Assembly: GCA_963730395.1 (NCBI GenBank)
Contig: CAVSSK010000004.1
Coordinates: 124,001-188,000, forward strand
Length of the DNA stretch: 64,000 nt
Origin: Bog-473 sp963730395
Lineage (GTDB): Bacteria > Actinomycetota > Acidimicrobiia > Acidimicrobiales > RAAP-2
Direction of reading: 5' to 3'
Shown here: in pieces, positions 36,326 to 45,506 of the stretch
Position numbering within the stretch: position 1 is the first letter of the stretch
Layout: each line of letters begins with the position of its first letter
Translations under genes and position numbers: made by a program
Notes under the pieces: model-generated
Told to the model about the DNA's origin: nothing
Seen by the model: only the letters and a program-made list of their open reading frames with translations
Databases searched by the model: none

Positions 36326-37020
36326 CGGTGGCGAGACCGGTAGCGGTAGCCGAAGCCCCGCACCGTCTCAATCGGCGTGTCGTCCCCCTCGTCCCAGCCC
36401 AGCTTGCGCCGCAGCCGCAACACGGCGTACTTGACCCGTGAAGGAGCCAACCCGCTGGGGTCGTCCCAGGCCAGCTCAATCAGCTGGTCCGACGAGAGGA
36501 CCTGGCCCTGGTGACGGGCCAGGGTCGCGAGCAGGCGGTACTCGGTCGGGGTCAGGACGACGGTGTCACCATCGATCGTGACTTCCTGGTGGGCGAAGTC
36601 GACGTGAAGGGTGCCGTCGTCGAAGGCCGTCACCGGGTCCTTGCTGGAGACCTGGCGGCGGCTGATGGCCTGGAGCCGAGCCAGGAGCTCGACCCGGCTG
36701 AACGGCTTGGTCAGGTAGTCGTCGGCGCCGGCATTGAGCCCACGGACCTTGTCCCGTTCCGTTCCGAGGGCGGTCAACATCAGGACGGGCACGTCGCTCA
36801 TGTCCCGGATCCGCTCGAGCACCTGCCATCCGTCCAGGTCAGGGAGGCCAACATCGAGGATCACGATGTCCGGGTGGCTCTGGTGGAACTGGCGCACCCC
36901 GTCCCGTCCCTCGGTGGCCTCCGAGACGGCGAAGCCCTCCCGCTCGAGCAGGGTCCTGAGGAGCTGGCGGATGTCCGCCTCGTCCTCGATGACCAACACG
37001 GAGATATGACCATCTCGCAT
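36322..37020 (-). CDS. OmpR-family response regulator
   Basis: A 232-residue regulator with a receiver domain (acidic pocket in VIEDEAD, phospho-acceptor D56 in ILDVGLPD, K105 in YLTKPFS) and a C-terminal winged-helix DNA-binding domain (VLTPTEYRLLATLARH, VRGFGYRYR). The frame is open far upstream, but the ATG at 37020 is the right start because the receiver begins at once and a TACAGT hexamer lies 9 bases before it. It is the first gene of the operon with the sensor kinase. Targets are unknown; the divergent intergenic region and the neighbouring exporter are candidates. Confidence 0.92.
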   Translation of the reverse strand: MRDGHISVLVIEDEADIRQLLRTLLEREGFAVSEATEGRDGVRQFHQSHPDIVILDVGLPDLDGWQVLERIRDMSDVPVLMLTALGTERDKVRGLNAGADDYLTKPFSRVELLARLQAISRRQVSSKDPVTAFDDGTLHVDFAHQEVTIDGDTVVLTPTEYRLLATLARHQGQVLSSDQLIELAWDDPSGLAPSRVKYAVLRLRRKLGWDEGDDTPIETVRGFGYRYRSRHR

Positions 37021-37029
37021 TAGCCCGCA

Positions 37030-37035
37030 ACTGTA
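37030..37035 (-). promoter_or_regulatory. Possible -10 element for the response regulator operon
   Basis: On the minus strand TACAGT ends 9 bases before the ATG at 37020. It helps choose this start over the open frame upstream. Confidence 0.4.
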
Positions 37036-37380
37036 CTGGGGAAACAGGCAATCCAGCGGTTTAAGGGAAACCAGGGTCGAATTGCGAACCTCCTGATCAG
37101 CACCGGAATTGGCTCTCAGTTCGACAAATCCGGGCCCACGGGCCGGCCGATACCCCCCTTGCGCCGTGTCCAGGGCCCCCCAGCCGACCCTCGCAGTCGC
37201 GTCAACAGGACCCCGACCTGGAGTGTCGCGTGAAGGGCCCTCCGGCCGGTGACGGTCCGGGTCGGGCACTGCGAGAGGCCAGCATCGGCCACCACGGGAG
37301 GCCGGGATCGGGCAGGCCGGGGTGGCAAGAAGGTGAGGAAGGTCAGGAAGGTCAGATCGAGCCAGGCGAGCGGTGCTGGG

Positions 37381-37548
37381 AGCGAAAGGTGCGCCGGCCC
37401 GGGTCGTCGGCTCCCCCCGGACTGCTCCGGCCGACGACGACACAAGGCCGGCGCACCTCTTCGCTGCTCCTTCCCCCCGGTGTTCCCCCATTCGAGAATC
37501 CGTTCCCCTTCATCGGACTCTCACTCGGTCGCCCCCCTCCGAACGACC
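37381..37548 (+). ncRNA. Candidate structured RNA with C6 loops (6C-like)
   Basis: Bases 37381-37465 fold into a long hairpin. AGCGAA pairs with TTCGCT, and the 13-base AGGTGCGCCGGCC pairs perfectly with 37446-37458. An inner nine-base stem (GTCGTCGGC with GCCGACGAC) then closes a loop that begins with a T and CCCCCC. At 37527-37548 GGTCG pairs with CGACC around a loop starting CCCCCC. Two hairpins with runs of six C in their loops are the hallmark of the actinobacterial 6C RNA family, so this is a candidate on the plus strand. Its ends, promoter and terminator are not defined, and no covariance search could be run. Confidence 0.35.
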
Positions 37549-37834
37549 ATCACCGTGAGGCTGCTCAACTGATGGGGGTACTTTGCACAACACCTGTCGC
37601 AACCGCGGCCGTTTTGGGTTGCAGGTCGGTTGCGCTCTTCCCTGCGCCGACATACGGGCGGGCCGGGGCCGTTGTCCCCGCCGGGAGGCGAGCGGTGCTC
37701 GGTGCGGCCCCGTCGAGGCTGGACCTGCGCCTCGAGCGGGAGCATCACGCCGGCCCATCGGGCCTCCCGACGGCTGCCGGCACGGCACCGGCGCACCCGC
37801 CCGGTAGTGCCCAAGTGAGAAGGAACCCAGGCAC

Positions 37835-37840
37835 TAGGGT
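37835..37840 (+). promoter_or_regulatory. Possible -10 element for the yajC-secD-secF operon
   Basis: TAGGGT fits TANNNT and lies 35 bases before the yajC ATG. AAGGA stands 7 bases before the start, so this transcript would have a normal short leader. Confidence 0.38.
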
Positions 37841-37875
37841 GGCACCTCGCAACCGTTTCAGGTCCAAGGATCCCA

Positions 37876-38403
37876 ATGACACCAACCCCGGCGCTGCTCC
37901 ACCTCGTGGTGGCCGCCACCTCCTCAAAATCGAGCAACCCCCTGATCACCCTGCTTCCACTCGTGGCGATCGGGGTCCTCGGCTACTTCTTCTTCATCCG
38001 GCCCCAGCAGCGAAAGGCCCAAGCGGCGCGGAAGTCTCAGGGCTCCGACATCGAGGTGGGTGACGAGGTGCAGACCGTCGGCGGCGTCATCGGCACCGTC
38101 CTCGAGATCCACGGCGACCGCTACACGCTCCTGACGGGTGCGTTGGGTGACGACGGGAACCTCGACGGTCCCCAGCCGACCAGGATCGTCTTCGTCCGCC
38201 AGGCCATCGCCCGGAAGATCGAGCCGATTCAAGACGTGCGCATCGCGGACGCGCCCGTCGAGGACGACGTGCCCGACGTGCGCCCCGTCCAGCGCTCCGG
38301 TGACGGGGACGACATCGACGACATCGGTGGTGACCGTGCTTCTGGCAAGGGTGATGGTGCTCCCAGCAAGGGAGAGCACGGCGAGGAGGCAGAAGAGGCG
38401 TGA
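37876..38403 (+). CDS. yajC: Preprotein translocase accessory subunit YajC
   Basis: A 175-residue single-helix membrane protein associated with SecDF. The helix (LLPLVAIGVLGYFFFIRPQQ) is followed by the family motif RPQQRKAQ and a small domain with GDEVQTVGGVIGTVLEI. The C-terminal 60 residues are strongly acidic (VEDDVPDVRP, DGDDIDDIGGD, GEEAEEA), a longer tail than in most homologues. The gene overlaps secD by GTGA and opens the Sec accessory operon. Confidence 0.9.
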   Translation: MTPTPALLHLVVAATSSKSSNPLITLLPLVAIGVLGYFFFIRPQQRKAQAARKSQGSDIEVGDEVQTVGGVIGTVLEIHGDRYTLLTGALGDDGNLDGPQPTRIVFVRQAIARKIEPIQDVRIADAPVEDDVPDVRPVQRSGDGDDIDDIGGDRASGKGDGAPSKGEHGEEAEEA

Positions 38404-40022
38404 GCCCCAAGTCGGGGGGCCGGGCCCAGCGACGACAGCGACGCAACCTGCTGATCAGCGTCCTGGTGGTCGTGGCAATCTCGGTGGGGTCCTTCGCAGC
38501 CGTGTTCGCCGCGAAGTGGTCGCCGCGGCTCGGGCTGGACCTCGCCGGTGGAGTCGCGGTCGTCTACACCGCCGAGGGCGCGCACGTGAGCCAGGCCGAT
38601 CTCAACGAGACGGTGAACATCTTGAACCTCCGGGTCGACGGCCTGGGCGTGTCCGGCGCGCAGGTGCAGACCACCGGGAAGAACCAGATCTCGGTGTCCA
38701 TTCCCGGTGTGACCAATGCCCAGCAGGTCCTCAATCAGATCGGGCAGACGGCGCGCATGTACTTCCGGCCCGTGCTGTGCTTCGCCTACCCGCAGGCGGT
38801 CCCCAAGGCGGACAAGAACAAGGTCCTGCCAAGGGGCATCGAGACGCTGCCCACCTGTAACCCGTCTTCCCAGTTGACGGCGGCCAACCTCAACGTCACG
38901 CCCAACAGCTCGCCCCAGGGCTACTCGTCGAACAACGTGCCGCCCGACACGCAGTTCGCGGCCTACCCGTCGACGAGCGTGGAGAAGCCCGACTACGCCA
39001 ACAGCACGGTGCTTCTCCCGGGGATCGGAGGCGCCTGCGACGGCACCGCCGTGATCCGCTGCGTGCTCGGGCCGGCCCAGATGACCGGGCGCTCCATCGC
39101 CAGCGCGACGGCGACCCAGAACCAGACGGGCGCCTGGGTCGTCGACTACACGCTGGCCGGCTCCGCCGGATCGGCGTTGTGGGACAAGGTGGCCATGGAG
39201 AACTTCCACCAGCTGCTCGGCATCGAGCTCGACGGCCAGGTCTACTCGGCTCCGATCATCCAGCCCACCCAGGGCAGCTTCACGTCCTTCCAGGGCCGGG
39301 GTGAGATCTCCGGCAGCCTGACCCAGGCCGACGCTCAGAACCTGGCGCAGGCCATGAACTTCGGTGCCCTGCCGGTGACGCTGAAGGCCGCCACCTCCGA
39401 GACCGTGTCGGCCACGCTCGGCCACTCGGCGCTGGTCGCCGGGCTCGGTGCGGGGATCGCCGGCCTCATCCTCGTGCTCCTCTACGTGCTGCTGTACTAC
39501 CGAGCCCTGGGGCTGGTCGTGATCTCGGGGCTCGTGCTGACCGCCATGATGCTGTGGGCGATCATCTCGGCGCTCGGGCACACCTCGGTGGCCCCCAGCT
39601 TCGACCTCGCCGGCATAACCGGACTGATCGTCTCCATCGGCATCACCGTGGACTCCTACATCGTCTACTTCGAGCGATTGAAAGACGAGGCCCGATCTGG
39701 TCGTTCCATCCGGACGTCGGTCGATCGCGGCTTCAAGAGTGCGTGGAGGACGGTGTGGGCGGCCGACTTCGTGTCGCTGCTGGCGGCCATCGTCCTCTAC
39801 TTCGTCGCCGTCGGGAACGTGAAGGGCTTCGCCTTCTTCCTCGGGCTCTCGACCATCATGGACATGGCGGTCACCTGGTTCTACACCCGGCCGCTCGTCA
39901 TCCTCCTCGGGCAGAGCCCACGCCTGCAGGGCGCGGGCGCGTTCAGCATCGCCACGGGGCTGGGGGCCGGACCGCAGACTCAGGGCACCCCCGTCGGGGC
40001 CGGCGCCGGAGGCGGCTCGTGA
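38400..40022 (+). CDS. secD: Protein translocase subunit SecD
   Basis: A 540-residue membrane subunit that, with SecF, uses the proton gradient to help pull proteins out of the SecYEG channel. One N-terminal helix is followed by GLDLAGGVAVVYTAEG, a large periplasmic-type domain (NILNLRVDGLGVSGAQVQ onward) and five C-terminal helices with GSLTQADAQNLAQAMNFGALP and GITVDSYIVYFERLKDE. It is coupled to yajC and secF by GTGA overlaps. The C-terminus ends in a short Gly-rich tail. Confidence 0.95.
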   Translation: MSPKSGGRAQRRQRRNLLISVLVVVAISVGSFAAVFAAKWSPRLGLDLAGGVAVVYTAEGAHVSQADLNETVNILNLRVDGLGVSGAQVQTTGKNQISVSIPGVTNAQQVLNQIGQTARMYFRPVLCFAYPQAVPKADKNKVLPRGIETLPTCNPSSQLTAANLNVTPNSSPQGYSSNNVPPDTQFAAYPSTSVEKPDYANSTVLLPGIGGACDGTAVIRCVLGPAQMTGRSIASATATQNQTGAWVVDYTLAGSAGSALWDKVAMENFHQLLGIELDGQVYSAPIIQPTQGSFTSFQGRGEISGSLTQADAQNLAQAMNFGALPVTLKAATSETVSATLGHSALVAGLGAGIAGLILVLLYVLLYYRALGLVVISGLVLTAMMLWAIISALGHTSVAPSFDLAGITGLIVSIGITVDSYIVYFERLKDEARSGRSIRTSVDRGFKSAWRTVWAADFVSLLAAIVLYFVAVGNVKGFAFFLGLSTIMDMAVTWFYTRPLVILLGQSPRLQGAGAFSIATGLGAGPQTQGTPVGAGAGGGS

Positions 40023-41674
40023 GCGACACCGACGGCCGGGGTCGAGACGGGCGTGACGAGCGGGACGGGAGCTCGCTCGACGACGTGAGCGAAGAGGACG
40101 TCGAACGCCTCGAGGAGAGCGTCGACACCGAGGATCTCGACGAGGAGGAGCTCGTCAGCCTCGACGATGCGGCCCGTGCGCTGCTCGCCAAGCCCCGGCG
40201 GGGTCACGGCCCCATCGCCCGCCTCTACCGGGGCGAGACCCGCTTCGACTTCGTGGGCAAGCGGAAGATCTGGTTCAGCCTCTCCACGGCCATCATCGTG
40301 GCCGGGATCATCTCGATCATCCTGCGCGGCGGGCTGAACCTCGGCATCGAGTTCAAGGGCGGGACGGAATGGACCATTGCCGCCCCCGGGGTGACCCAGT
40401 CGGAGGCGGTGGACGCCATGAAGGGCACCGGTCTGATCGATCCCACCGTCCAGCTGCTGGGCACGGGCAGCAAGCAGACGCTGAACGTGCAGTCCGACAT
40501 CAACAGGCTCTCGCAGGCCCAGCAGGACGCCGTGAGCAAGAACGTGCAGAAGGAGCTGCTGGCGCTGACCGCCGCCCATGCCCCTCCGGCGCCGCCCACG
40601 ACCACCACGACGACCAAGCCCACGACCACGACCACCGCCAAGGCGGGCGCGGCGGCAGGTGCCACGACGACCACGTCGCCCGCCACGACGACGACGCTCC
40701 CCGCCGGTGCCATCCCCAAGTCGGTCACCGACAAGATCAGCATCACCACCGTCGGCCCGACCTGGGGCTCGTCCATCACCGACAAGGCGATCGAGGCGCT
40801 GATCATCTTCTTCATCGTGGTGGGCATCTACATCAGCATCCGCTTCGAGCCAAAGATGGCGCTCGCCGCGTTCATCGCCATGATCCACGACGTCCTGGTG
40901 ACCGTCGGCATCTATTCGATCTTCGACTTCCAGGTCACTCCGGACACGGTCGTCGCCATCCTGACCATCCTGGGGTACTCGCTCTACGACACGGTGGTGG
41001 TGTTCGACCGTGTGCGCGACAACACGAAGGGCATCGGCAGCAGCGGGAGACTGACCTACCCGCAGCTCATCAACCTGTCCATGAACCAGACCCTGGCCCG
41101 GTCGATCAACACGTCCATGGTCGCCATCATCCCGGTGCTGGCCATCCTCCTCGTCGGGGCCCAGTTCCTGGGGGCGACGACGCTGCAGTCCTACGGCCTG
41201 GCCCTGTTCGTCGGCCTGCTCTCGGGCGCGTACTCGTCGATCTTCATCGCCGCACCGGTGCTGTCAATGCTGAAGGAGCGTGACGAGCGCTGGGTCGCCA
41301 TCGCCAAGCGCCTGCAGCAACGGGGCGACTCACAAGGGTCGTACTCGGCCCTCGACGCGGCCACCATGAGCACCCAGATGAGCGTGGCCGCGTCCGGCCA
41401 GGTGGCCCGGGGCGGCGGGGGTGGCGCTGCCGCGCAGAAGTCCGGCAGCACCAAGCGCAGCGGGCCGATCCGGCCGGGCTCGGGCACCGGCAGCGGTGGG
41501 AGTGGGAGCGGCGGGGGCGGAAGCGGGGGCGGCGGCAGCGGGAGCGGCACGGGCACGGCGGTGATGGACCGACCGGGCGACGGCTCGTCGACGTCGTCGG
41601 CGGGCGGGCAGAAGCAGGGTCAGCCGCAGGGCCCGCGGCCGCGCCAGAGCAGGGGCAAGAAGCGGCGGCGCTGA
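40019..41674 (+). CDS. secF: Protein translocase subunit SecF
   Basis: A 551-residue partner of SecD, long for the family (usually about 300-400). An acidic N-terminal extension of 60 residues (LDDVSEEDVERLEESVD) precedes the first helix and GLNLGIEFKGGTEW. The exported loop carries a Thr-Pro-Ala insert (TTTTTTKPTTTTTAKAG) around residues 190-235. The C-terminal helices have YSLYDTVVVFDRVRDN and NQTLARSINTS, the conserved transmembrane motifs. After the last helix a 110-residue tail becomes Gly-Ser-rich and ends with Arg and Lys residues. The core is intact, so the extensions are add-ons. The GTG start overlaps the secD stop. Confidence 0.94.
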   Translation: MSDTDGRGRDGRDERDGSSLDDVSEEDVERLEESVDTEDLDEEELVSLDDAARALLAKPRRGHGPIARLYRGETRFDFVGKRKIWFSLSTAIIVAGIISIILRGGLNLGIEFKGGTEWTIAAPGVTQSEAVDAMKGTGLIDPTVQLLGTGSKQTLNVQSDINRLSQAQQDAVSKNVQKELLALTAAHAPPAPPTTTTTTKPTTTTTAKAGAAAGATTTTSPATTTTLPAGAIPKSVTDKISITTVGPTWGSSITDKAIEALIIFFIVVGIYISIRFEPKMALAAFIAMIHDVLVTVGIYSIFDFQVTPDTVVAILTILGYSLYDTVVVFDRVRDNTKGIGSSGRLTYPQLINLSMNQTLARSINTSMVAIIPVLAILLVGAQFLGATTLQSYGLALFVGLLSGAYSSIFIAAPVLSMLKERDERWVAIAKRLQQRGDSQGSYSALDAATMSTQMSVAASGQVARGGGGGAAAQKSGSTKRSGPIRPGSGTGSGGSGSGGGGSGGGGSGSGTGTAVMDRPGDGSSTSSAGGQKQGQPQGPRPRQSRGKKRRR

Positions 41675-41742
41675 ACGGCTGAGCAGGCGCCTCGGGCGGT
41701 GCCCGGCGGGTCGGTGGCGTTCCTGGTGTTTCCCCAGGCGGG

Positions 41743-41748
41743 TAGCCT
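41743..41748 (+). promoter_or_regulatory. -10 element, leaderless type, for rel
   Basis: TAGCCT ends 6 bases before the in-frame ATG at 41755. A nearer ATG at 41751 is out of frame, so this spacing favours 41755 as the true start. Confidence 0.5.
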
Positions 41749-41754
41749 AGATGG

Positions 41755-44004
41755 ATGGTGGCCCTCACCCGGGTGACTCCCACGGACGCCCCAGAGCTCG
41801 ATGCCGAGCAGGCTCAGGAGCGGGTCCTGCGCGACCTCTTGGTGCCGTTGCTGGCCGAGTTCGCCGTGCACCGGCCGGAGGACGACACGACGCTCATCGT
41901 CGAGGCGGGGCGGACCGCGCTCACGGCGCACGAGGGTCAGTTCCGGCGCTCCGGCGAGCCCTACATCACGCACCCGGTGGCCGTGGCGACGATCGTCTCC
42001 GAGCTGGGCCTCGACGCCCAGACCGTGGCGGCGGCGCTCCTGCACGATGCGGTGGAGGACACGGGGCTGACGCTCGAGACGATCGAGCAGACGTTCGGCG
42101 AGGGTGTGGCGCGGGTCGTCGACGGCGTGACCAAGCTCGACCGCCTCCAGTTCAACTCCAAGGAGGCCCAGCAGGCCGCCACCATCCGCAAGATGCTCGT
42201 CGCCATGGCGGACGACTGGCGGGTCCTGCTGATCAAGCTGGCCGACCGGTTGCACAACATGCGCACCCTGGCCGTGATGCCGGAGTGGAAGCAGCGCCGC
42301 ACGGCCCAGGAGACCTTCGACGTCTACGCGCCGTTGGCCCACCGCCTCGGCGTGCAGCAGGTGCGGTGGCAGCTCGAGGACCTCGCCTTCGCCACGCTGC
42401 ACCCCAAGCGCTATGCCGAGATCGAGCAGATGGTGGCGGCGCGGGCGCCCCAGCGCGAGGAGTATCTCGAACGGGTCCTCGTCCACGTGCGCCAGCGGCT
42501 CGACGAGATGGGCATCGCGGCCGACGTCACCGGCCGACCCAAGCACCTGTGGTCGATCTACGAGAAGATGGTGGTGCGGGGCAAGGAGTTCGACGACATC
42601 AACGACCTCGTCGCCATCCGCGTCGTCGTCGACTCCGAGAAGGACTGCTGGGCGGCGCTGGGCGCCATCCACGCCATCTGGGCCCCCGTCCACGGGCGCT
42701 TCAAGGACTACATCAACACGCCCAAGTTCAACATGTACCAGTCGCTGCACACGACGGTCATCGGGCTCGACGGCAAGCCGGTCGAGGTGCAGATCCGCAC
42801 CTTCGAGATGCACCACCGGGCCGAGTACGGCATCGCGGCGCACTGGGGCTACAAGTCCAAGGAGGACCATTCCTCGGAGATGGCGTGGCTCCAGCGCATC
42901 GCCGACGTGGACCGCCAGACCGACGACCCGATCGAGTTCCTCGAGGCCCTCAAGCTCGACCTCGAGCAGGACGAGGTCTACGTCTTCACGCCCAAGGGCA
43001 AGGTCATCGCGCTGCCGGCCCGCTCGACGCCGGTCGACTTCGCCTATGCGATCCACACCGAGGTCGGCCACCGCTGCATCGGCGCCCGGGTGAACGGCCG
43101 GCTCGTGCCGCTCGAGACGCAGCTGACGTCGGCCGACACCGTGGAGATCTTCACGTCCAAGTCGCCCACCGCCGCGCCGTCGCGGGACTGGCTCCAGATC
43201 ATCGCCTCCACCCGGGCCCGCAACAAGATCCGGCAGTGGTTCTCCCGGGAACGGAGGGAGGACGCGATCGAGAACGGCCGCGAGGAGCTGGGACGCGCGC
43301 TGCGGCGGGAGGGCCTGCCCCTCCACAAGCTCCTGGGCTCCTCCGCGCTCCTCGAGGTGGCCGAGTCGATGAACCTGTCCGACATCGATGCGCTCTACGC
43401 GTCGATCGGCGAGAACCAGGTCTCCGCCCAGTCCATCGTGCAGCGCCTCACCAAGGCGCTGCGGGGCGGGGGGACGGCCGACGAGCAGCTCCCGACGATC
43501 GCCGTCCCGGGGGCGAGCCGGCCCCGCCAGGGGCGCCGGACCGGCACCGGGGTCTACGTCGAGGGGCTCGACGACGTCATGATCCACCTCGCCCGCTGCT
43601 GCACGCCGGTGCCCGGCGACCAGATCGTCGGCTTCGTCACCCAGGGCCGCGGGGTCTCGGTGCACCGGGCCGACTGCGCCAACGCAACCGCATTGGCCGA
43701 CCGTTCCCGTGAGCGCCTGATCGAGGTCGAGTGGGACCGGGGCAACGACGGGGTGTTCGTGGCCACGATCGAGGTCCAGGCCTTCGATCGCTCGCGCCTC
43801 CTGGCCGACGTGTCACGCGTCGTCTCCGAGCACCACCTCAACATCGTGGCCGCCCGCACCGCCACGACGCCGGACCGGGTCAGCCGCATGGCCTTCGACG
43901 TCGAGCTGGCCGACCCGACCCACCTGCACTCGCTGATCAGCGCGCTCAAGCACCTCGACGGCGTCTTCGACGCCTATCGTCAGCTCCCTGGCAAGAAAGC
44001 CTGA
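41755..44004 (+). CDS. relA: Bifunctional (p)ppGpp synthetase/hydrolase Rel
   Basis: A 749-residue stringent-response enzyme. The HD hydrolase domain is first (PYITHPVAVATIV, LLHDAVEDTG), followed by the synthetase domain (GRPKHLWSIYEKM, FDDINDLVAIRV, NMYQSLHTTVIG), then TGS (VYVFTPKGKVIALP), a Cys-containing region (ARCCTPVPGDQIVGFVTQGRG) and a C-terminal ACT domain. The motif before YINTPK is RFKD, the R-x-K-D form that marks bifunctional Rel/SpoT proteins rather than synthetase-only RelA, and the HD residues are intact. The ATG at 41755 follows TAGCCT by 6 bases. Its place after secF matches actinobacterial gene order. Confidence 0.96.
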   Translation: MVALTRVTPTDAPELDAEQAQERVLRDLLVPLLAEFAVHRPEDDTTLIVEAGRTALTAHEGQFRRSGEPYITHPVAVATIVSELGLDAQTVAAALLHDAVEDTGLTLETIEQTFGEGVARVVDGVTKLDRLQFNSKEAQQAATIRKMLVAMADDWRVLLIKLADRLHNMRTLAVMPEWKQRRTAQETFDVYAPLAHRLGVQQVRWQLEDLAFATLHPKRYAEIEQMVAARAPQREEYLERVLVHVRQRLDEMGIAADVTGRPKHLWSIYEKMVVRGKEFDDINDLVAIRVVVDSEKDCWAALGAIHAIWAPVHGRFKDYINTPKFNMYQSLHTTVIGLDGKPVEVQIRTFEMHHRAEYGIAAHWGYKSKEDHSSEMAWLQRIADVDRQTDDPIEFLEALKLDLEQDEVYVFTPKGKVIALPARSTPVDFAYAIHTEVGHRCIGARVNGRLVPLETQLTSADTVEIFTSKSPTAAPSRDWLQIIASTRARNKIRQWFSRERREDAIENGREELGRALRREGLPLHKLLGSSALLEVAESMNLSDIDALYASIGENQVSAQSIVQRLTKALRGGGTADEQLPTIAVPGASRPRQGRRTGTGVYVEGLDDVMIHLARCCTPVPGDQIVGFVTQGRGVSVHRADCANATALADRSRERLIEVEWDRGNDGVFVATIEVQAFDRSRLLADVSRVVSEHHLNIVAARTATTPDRVSRMAFDVELADPTHLHSLISALKHLDGVFDAYRQLPGKKA

Positions 44005-44087
44005 CCGTGGGGAGCGCCGAGTGACCGAGGATGTGGGCGCGCGCCCCGGGACGGCCCGGGACCGGGTGCGGGTGCGGGTCGCGGGCC

Positions 44088-45506
44088 ATGGCTGAGTCGC
44101 AGACGCCGAAGGTCGAGACCCGCACGCCCAAGGGCATGCACGACGTCCTGTGGCCCGAGTCCGCCCGCTGGGAGGACGCGGTGGGCCGCTTCGGTGCGCT
44201 CGTCGAGGCGGCCGGCTACGGCCTGACCCTGACTCCCGTCGTGGAGCACGCCGGCGTCTTCCTGCGCGGCATCGGCGAGGGGAGCGAGGTCGTCGGCAAG
44301 GAGATGTACCTCTTCGAGGACCGCGACGGCCAGCTGATGGCCCTGCGGCCCGAGGGGACGGCGCCGATCGCCCGCGTCTTCGTCCAGCACCACCCCGTCC
44401 CGCCCTGGAAGGCCTGGTACGTGGCGCCGTCGTTCCGCCACGAGAACCCCCAGCACGGCCGCTACCGCCAGCACTCCCAGCTGGGCGTGGAGGCGCTCGG
44501 CCCCGCCGACGCCGACCTCGACGTCGAGGTGGTCTCCCTCGCCCGTGACTTCTTCGCCGGGCTGGGCCTGCGCGAGGTCACCCTCAAGTTGCACTCCATG
44601 GGCGACGGCACCTGCAAGCCCGGCTACGTGGCGCTCCTCGGTGCGTTCCTGGCCGAGCGGGCCGACCAGCTCTGCGAGGCCCACCGGGCCCGCCACCTGG
44701 AGAACCCGCTGCGAGTGCTCGACTGCAAGACCCCTGAGTGCCGGGCGGCCACGGCCGACGCGCCGCGCTTCCTCGACCACCTCTGCGACGCCTGCGCCGC
44801 CCACTTCGCCCGGGTGCGCGCCGGCCTCGAGGCGCTCGGCGTCGACTACACGATCGACCACCGCCTCGTGCGCGGCTTCGACTACTACACCCGCACCACG
44901 TTCGAGTTCGCCGCCGACGCACTGGAGGCGGCACAGAACGGCATCGGCGGCGGCGGCCGCTACGACGGCCTGGTGGAGCTGCTCGGCGGCGACCCGACAC
45001 CGGGCATCGGGTTCGGCATCGGCGTCGAGCGCGTGCTCATGGCCTGTGACGCCGAGGGGGTCTTCTCCACCGCGGCCGCCGTGGCGGCGCGACCCCTGCA
45101 CGCCTACGTGATCGACACGGCGGGCGGGGAGACCGCCCTGGCGCTGACGGCCGAGTTGCGCCGGGCCGGGCTGCGGGCCGACCGGGCGTTCGACGGGCGC
45201 TCCATGAAGTCCCAGATCAAGTCGGCCGACCGCTCGGGGGCGCTGGTGGCGCTGGTGGTCGGGCCCCAGGAGGTCGCCGAGGGGACGGTCGGGCTGCGGC
45301 CCCTGCGCAGCGACGACGAGCAGCGCACGGTGCCCCGGGCTGCCATTGTGGACGAGCTCAAGAGCTATCTCGCCAACGCGGCGTTCGCCGAGGGATCGGA
45401 CAACGACGTCGACCGGCACCTCCATCCCCATCTCCGCCCCCGCCCGACCGACGAGACCGAGAACGAGACCGTGACCGTGATCGAGACCGAGACCGAGACG
45501 CCATGA
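44088..45506 (+). CDS. hisS: Histidyl-tRNA synthetase
   Basis: A 472-residue class II synthetase that charges tRNA-His. TPKGMHDVLWPES, LRPEGTAPIAR, the histidine-specific loops RGFDYYTRTTFEF and GGRYDGLVELLGG, and GFGIGVERVLMA are present, followed by the anticodon-binding domain. The ATG at 44088 fits the conserved start; the upstream in-frame part is Gly/Arg-rich and not conserved. The last 30 residues (NETVTVIETETETP) come from a run of GAGACC hexamers and are absent from typical HisRS. The stop overlaps the aspS ATG (ATGA). Confidence 0.95.
   Translation: MAESQTPKVETRTPKGMHDVLWPESARWEDAVGRFGALVEAAGYGLTLTPVVEHAGVFLRGIGEGSEVVGKEMYLFEDRDGQLMALRPEGTAPIARVFVQHHPVPPWKAWYVAPSFRHENPQHGRYRQHSQLGVEALGPADADLDVEVVSLARDFFAGLGLREVTLKLHSMGDGTCKPGYVALLGAFLAERADQLCEAHRARHLENPLRVLDCKTPECRAATADAPRFLDHLCDACAAHFARVRAGLEALGVDYTIDHRLVRGFDYYTRTTFEFAADALEAAQNGIGGGGRYDGLVELLGGDPTPGIGFGIGVERVLMACDAEGVFSTAAAVAARPLHAYVIDTAGGETALALTAELRRAGLRADRAFDGRSMKSQIKSADRSGALVALVVGPQEVAEGTVGLRPLRSDDEQRTVPRAAIVDELKSYLANAAFAEGSDNDVDRHLHPHLRPRPTDETENETVTVIETETETP

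Larger units (their letters stand above)
37021..37875. other. Large non-coding region between the response regulator and yajC, 855 bases
   Basis: Frames exist on both strands but none resembles a protein; the longest plus-strand one runs out of phase into yajC. The region contains a -10 element for the regulator, a run of AAGGTSAGG nonamers near 37330, an 85-base hairpin (37381-37465), a second small hairpin with a C6 loop (37527-37548), and the yajC promoter and ribosome site. It is the longest gene-free stretch of the window. Confidence 0.65.

Noticed and set aside
37230..38063. Plus-strand frame of 277 residues running into yajC
   Set aside because: It is out of phase with yajC, spans the hairpin region and has no recognisable motif.
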